Made by a program: the position numbers and the translations under genes. Positions 63,069 through 64,000 of a DNA stretch of 64,000 nt are shown piece after piece. This DNA comes from Roseiarcus sp037446355 (GTDB taxonomy: Bacteria > Pseudomonadota > Alphaproteobacteria > Rhizobiales > Beijerinckiaceae): the NCBI GenBank assembly GCA_037446355.1, contig JBBIIT010000013.1, positions 5,061-69,060 of the forward strand, in the 5' to 3' direction. A model generated the notes under the pieces. The model was not told where the DNA came from. It saw only the letters and a list, made by a program, of their open reading frames with translations, and did not search any database. The first letter of the stretch is position 1; every line of letters begins with the position of its first letter.

Positions 63069-63410
63069 TCAGGCCGCGGAGCGCGTCGCCGCGATCATCC
63101 AGGCCGGCATCGCGTCCTCGGAAGTTCCCGAAGCGCGATGCTTGCGCACCCCGCGTTCCAGGATGTGCCGCAAGCCGCAAAGAATTGGATGGTCCGCGCC
63201 CTGTGCGACCGTGTCGACTTCCCGCAACGCGATCTCGTCGGCGTTGGATGCGAATTCGCGCACCAAGCGCGCGCCCCATGCGCCGGCGGTCAAGTTGCGG
63301 CGCGAGGCGTCGTCGGCGAAGCGACGGGCGAATTCCCCGCCGATGGATTGAATGGCGGCGCGCGCGACATCCGAGTTCGAGCAGGTGTGAACGATCTCAC
63401 GATAGATCAT
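63069..63410 (-). CDS. Small hypothetical protein
   Basis: This protein of 113 residues has no family I recognise. It is soluble and mixed helical, with one long charged helix GEFARRFADDASRRNLTAGAWGARLVREFA, and contains a central ADHPILCGLRHILERG. ATG at 63410 is chosen because GGGAGG lies 9 bases upstream, while the frame beyond is open but atypical in composition. The upstream region is AT-rich and carries inverted repeats. It precedes xylB on the same strand by 50 bases. Confidence 0.7.
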   Translation of the reverse strand: MIYREIVHTCSNSDVARAAIQSIGGEFARRFADDASRRNLTAGAWGARLVREFASNADEIALREVDTVAQGADHPILCGLRHILERGVRKHRASGTSEDAMPAWMIAATRSAA

Positions 63411-63508
63411 CAGGCCGCCTCCCTTATTTGATTGCGCGTTGCCGCCCTTCTTACCGACCAATCTGGACGAAGTTGTGACGGCGGGCTGATATGACGAATT
63501 CAAGACAT

Positions 63509-63540
63509 TTCGATTAATTACACTTGGTTGATTAATCGAA
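63509..63540. repeat. Perfect 10-bp inverted repeat, operator-like
   Basis: TTCGATTAAT (63509-63518), a 12-base spacer and ATTAATCGAA (63531-63540) are exact inverted complements. The repeat lies 99-130 bases upstream of the small hypothetical gene. It is AT-rich and so fits a regulator binding site better than a terminator. Confidence 0.6.
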
Positions 63541-63641
63541 TGCCCGAGGCTGTGCCGCATTTTGTCGCAATGCAAAGCCAATTGTACTACGAATTTGCGC
63601 TGCGGCAGGTTACTTCTGGCGCGGAAAGACTCTTATTTATT

Positions 63642-63661
63642 TCGATTTTAATCTATCGAAG
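63642..63661. repeat. Short inverted repeat resembling the upstream operator
   Basis: TTCGAT (63642-63647), an 8-base spacer and ATCGAA (63656-63661) repeat the outer half-site of the larger inverted repeat about 115 bases away. It may be a second, weaker site for the same protein. Confidence 0.3.
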
Positions 63662-63860
63662 ACGATTCTCGCTTTCGGGTTTCTCCGCGCTGTACCGCTC
63701 GGCGCGCCCGAAATCGGCCGCGCCGAGGATCGCGATCTCGCTCGCGCCATCATTGTCTCGCCACGTGGCGTTCGACCAGATTTTCGCGGATTGGCGTAGG
63801 CGAAAGCGCATGTCAGTCACATGCAATCATTCGAATTCCATGTAAATAGGGCAAAGAAAA

Positions 63861-63886
63861 GCCGCGAAGTCCCGGGACTCCGCGGC
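63861..63886 (-). terminator. Rho-independent terminator (minus strand)
   Basis: GCCGCGAAGTCCC and GGGACTCCGCGGC form a near-perfect hairpin, read on the minus strand and followed by TTTTCTTT. It lies about 30 bases after the stop of the truncated gene at the window edge, as expected for its end. Confidence 0.7.
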
Positions 63887-63916
63887 TTCCATTTCGATGG
63901 ACGCGGAGGTCTCGGC

Positions 63917-64000
63917 TTATTTCGCCATCGCCTTGTCGGTGACGACCGTCGTGTAGGCGCCGGCCGGCTCCTTCGAGATGACGGGATCGGAACCGCCCGT
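63917..64000 (-). CDS. Truncated gene at window edge (C-terminal 27 residues)
   Basis: On the minus strand the frame is open from the window edge to TAA at 63917. It encodes a C-terminus containing GSDPVISKEPAGAYTTVV and ending DKAMAK. The fragment is too short for a family call. The base composition is again GC-rich and the stop is followed by an intrinsic terminator, so it is a real gene end. A periplasmic binding protein is one possibility, unproven. Confidence 0.6.
   Translation of the reverse strand, partial: TGGSDPVISKEPAGAYTTVVTDKAMAK

Larger units (their letters stand above)
63411..63916. other. AT-rich intergenic region with inverted repeats
   Basis: This ~500-base gap is clearly lower in GC than its neighbours; counting by eye, 63481-63540 is 22/60 GC. 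It contains a perfect 10-bp inverted repeat at 63509-63540, a smaller one at 63642-63661, and a terminator at the right end. A 105-codon open frame on the plus strand (63528-63845) begins inside the first repeat and has no recognisable features. Confidence 0.5.

Noticed and set aside
63528..63845. 105-codon open frame (plus strand) in the AT-rich gap near the right end
   Set aside because: The start lies inside the perfect inverted repeat. The sequence has no recognisable features and changes composition midway.

Overview
The window comes from the chromosome of a GC-rich alphaproteobacterium. Gene content and order point to Hyphomicrobiales (Rhizobiales), perhaps near Beijerinckiaceae/Methylocystaceae. 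The supporting signs are a dnaG-rpoD pair with a cysteine-less primase zinc domain, radA-cvpA-purF, thrC followed by an M16 peptidase, divergent efp/epmA, and the alphaproteobacterial cell-cycle factors SciP and RcdA. No marker here fixes the genus. It is draft sequence: a run of exactly 100 N (4476-4575) splits one flavoprotein gene.

Layout. 1-5.0 kb: tail of a cyclopropane fatty acid synthase, a radical SAM protein, an aldo/keto reductase, a zinc metallopeptidase and the interrupted flavoprotein. 5.0-15.1 kb: sciP, mnmA, a DUF1192 gene, rcdA, a ThiE-like protein, a SEL1-repeat protein, a 6-phosphogluconate dehydrogenase, efp/epmA, recQ and mutM. 15.1-31 kb: a small exported protein, then thrC-M16-GNAT-GGDEF/EAL, dnaG-rpoD, a SulP transporter, a fluoroacetate-dehalogenase-like hydrolase, an AcpA-like phosphatase, mog and a NIPSNAP protein. 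31-43 kb: Nudix and M20 hydrolases, a cNMP/CBS/nucleotidyltransferase protein with an exonuclease, purF-cvpA, radA, a response regulator convergent with a hybrid histidine kinase, a Crp/Fnr regulator and a FitAB/VapBC-type toxin-antitoxin pair. 43-51 kb: tRNA-Ser, pyrG, a low-GC island with a HEPN-like gene, an orphan substrate-binding protein, rimO, a glutathionyl-hydroquinone-reductase-like GST, a TPR protein, an ABM-like protein and tRNA-Arg. 51-64 kb: an SNase-like protein, an M48 lipoprotein protease, rdgB, a YciB-type membrane protein, htpG, a D,D-carboxypeptidase, TPM-TPM-LemA, an L-2-haloacid dehalogenase, xylulokinase and a small unknown gene, ending in a truncated gene.

Most of this is housekeeping sequence: translation (EF-P and its modification, tRNA thiolation, S12 methylthiolation), replication and repair (DnaG, RecQ, MutM, RadA, RdgB), nucleotide synthesis (PurF, PyrG) and envelope or quality-control functions. 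Many neighbours overlap by a few bases, with TTG or GTG starts embedded in the preceding TGA stop, so translational coupling is probable.

The less ordinary parts are non-coding or small. Two candidate sRNAs carry CCUCCC-type unpaired stretches and end in intrinsic terminators. Near-consensus CtrA boxes lie upstream of two CtrA regulators. Several AT-rich perfect inverted repeats sit upstream of small genes. One island encodes a HEPN-like protein, and a toxin-antitoxin operon may make a leaderless mRNA. Two dehalogenases of unrelated folds both retain complete active sites. No CRISPR array, transposase, integrase or rRNA was seen.
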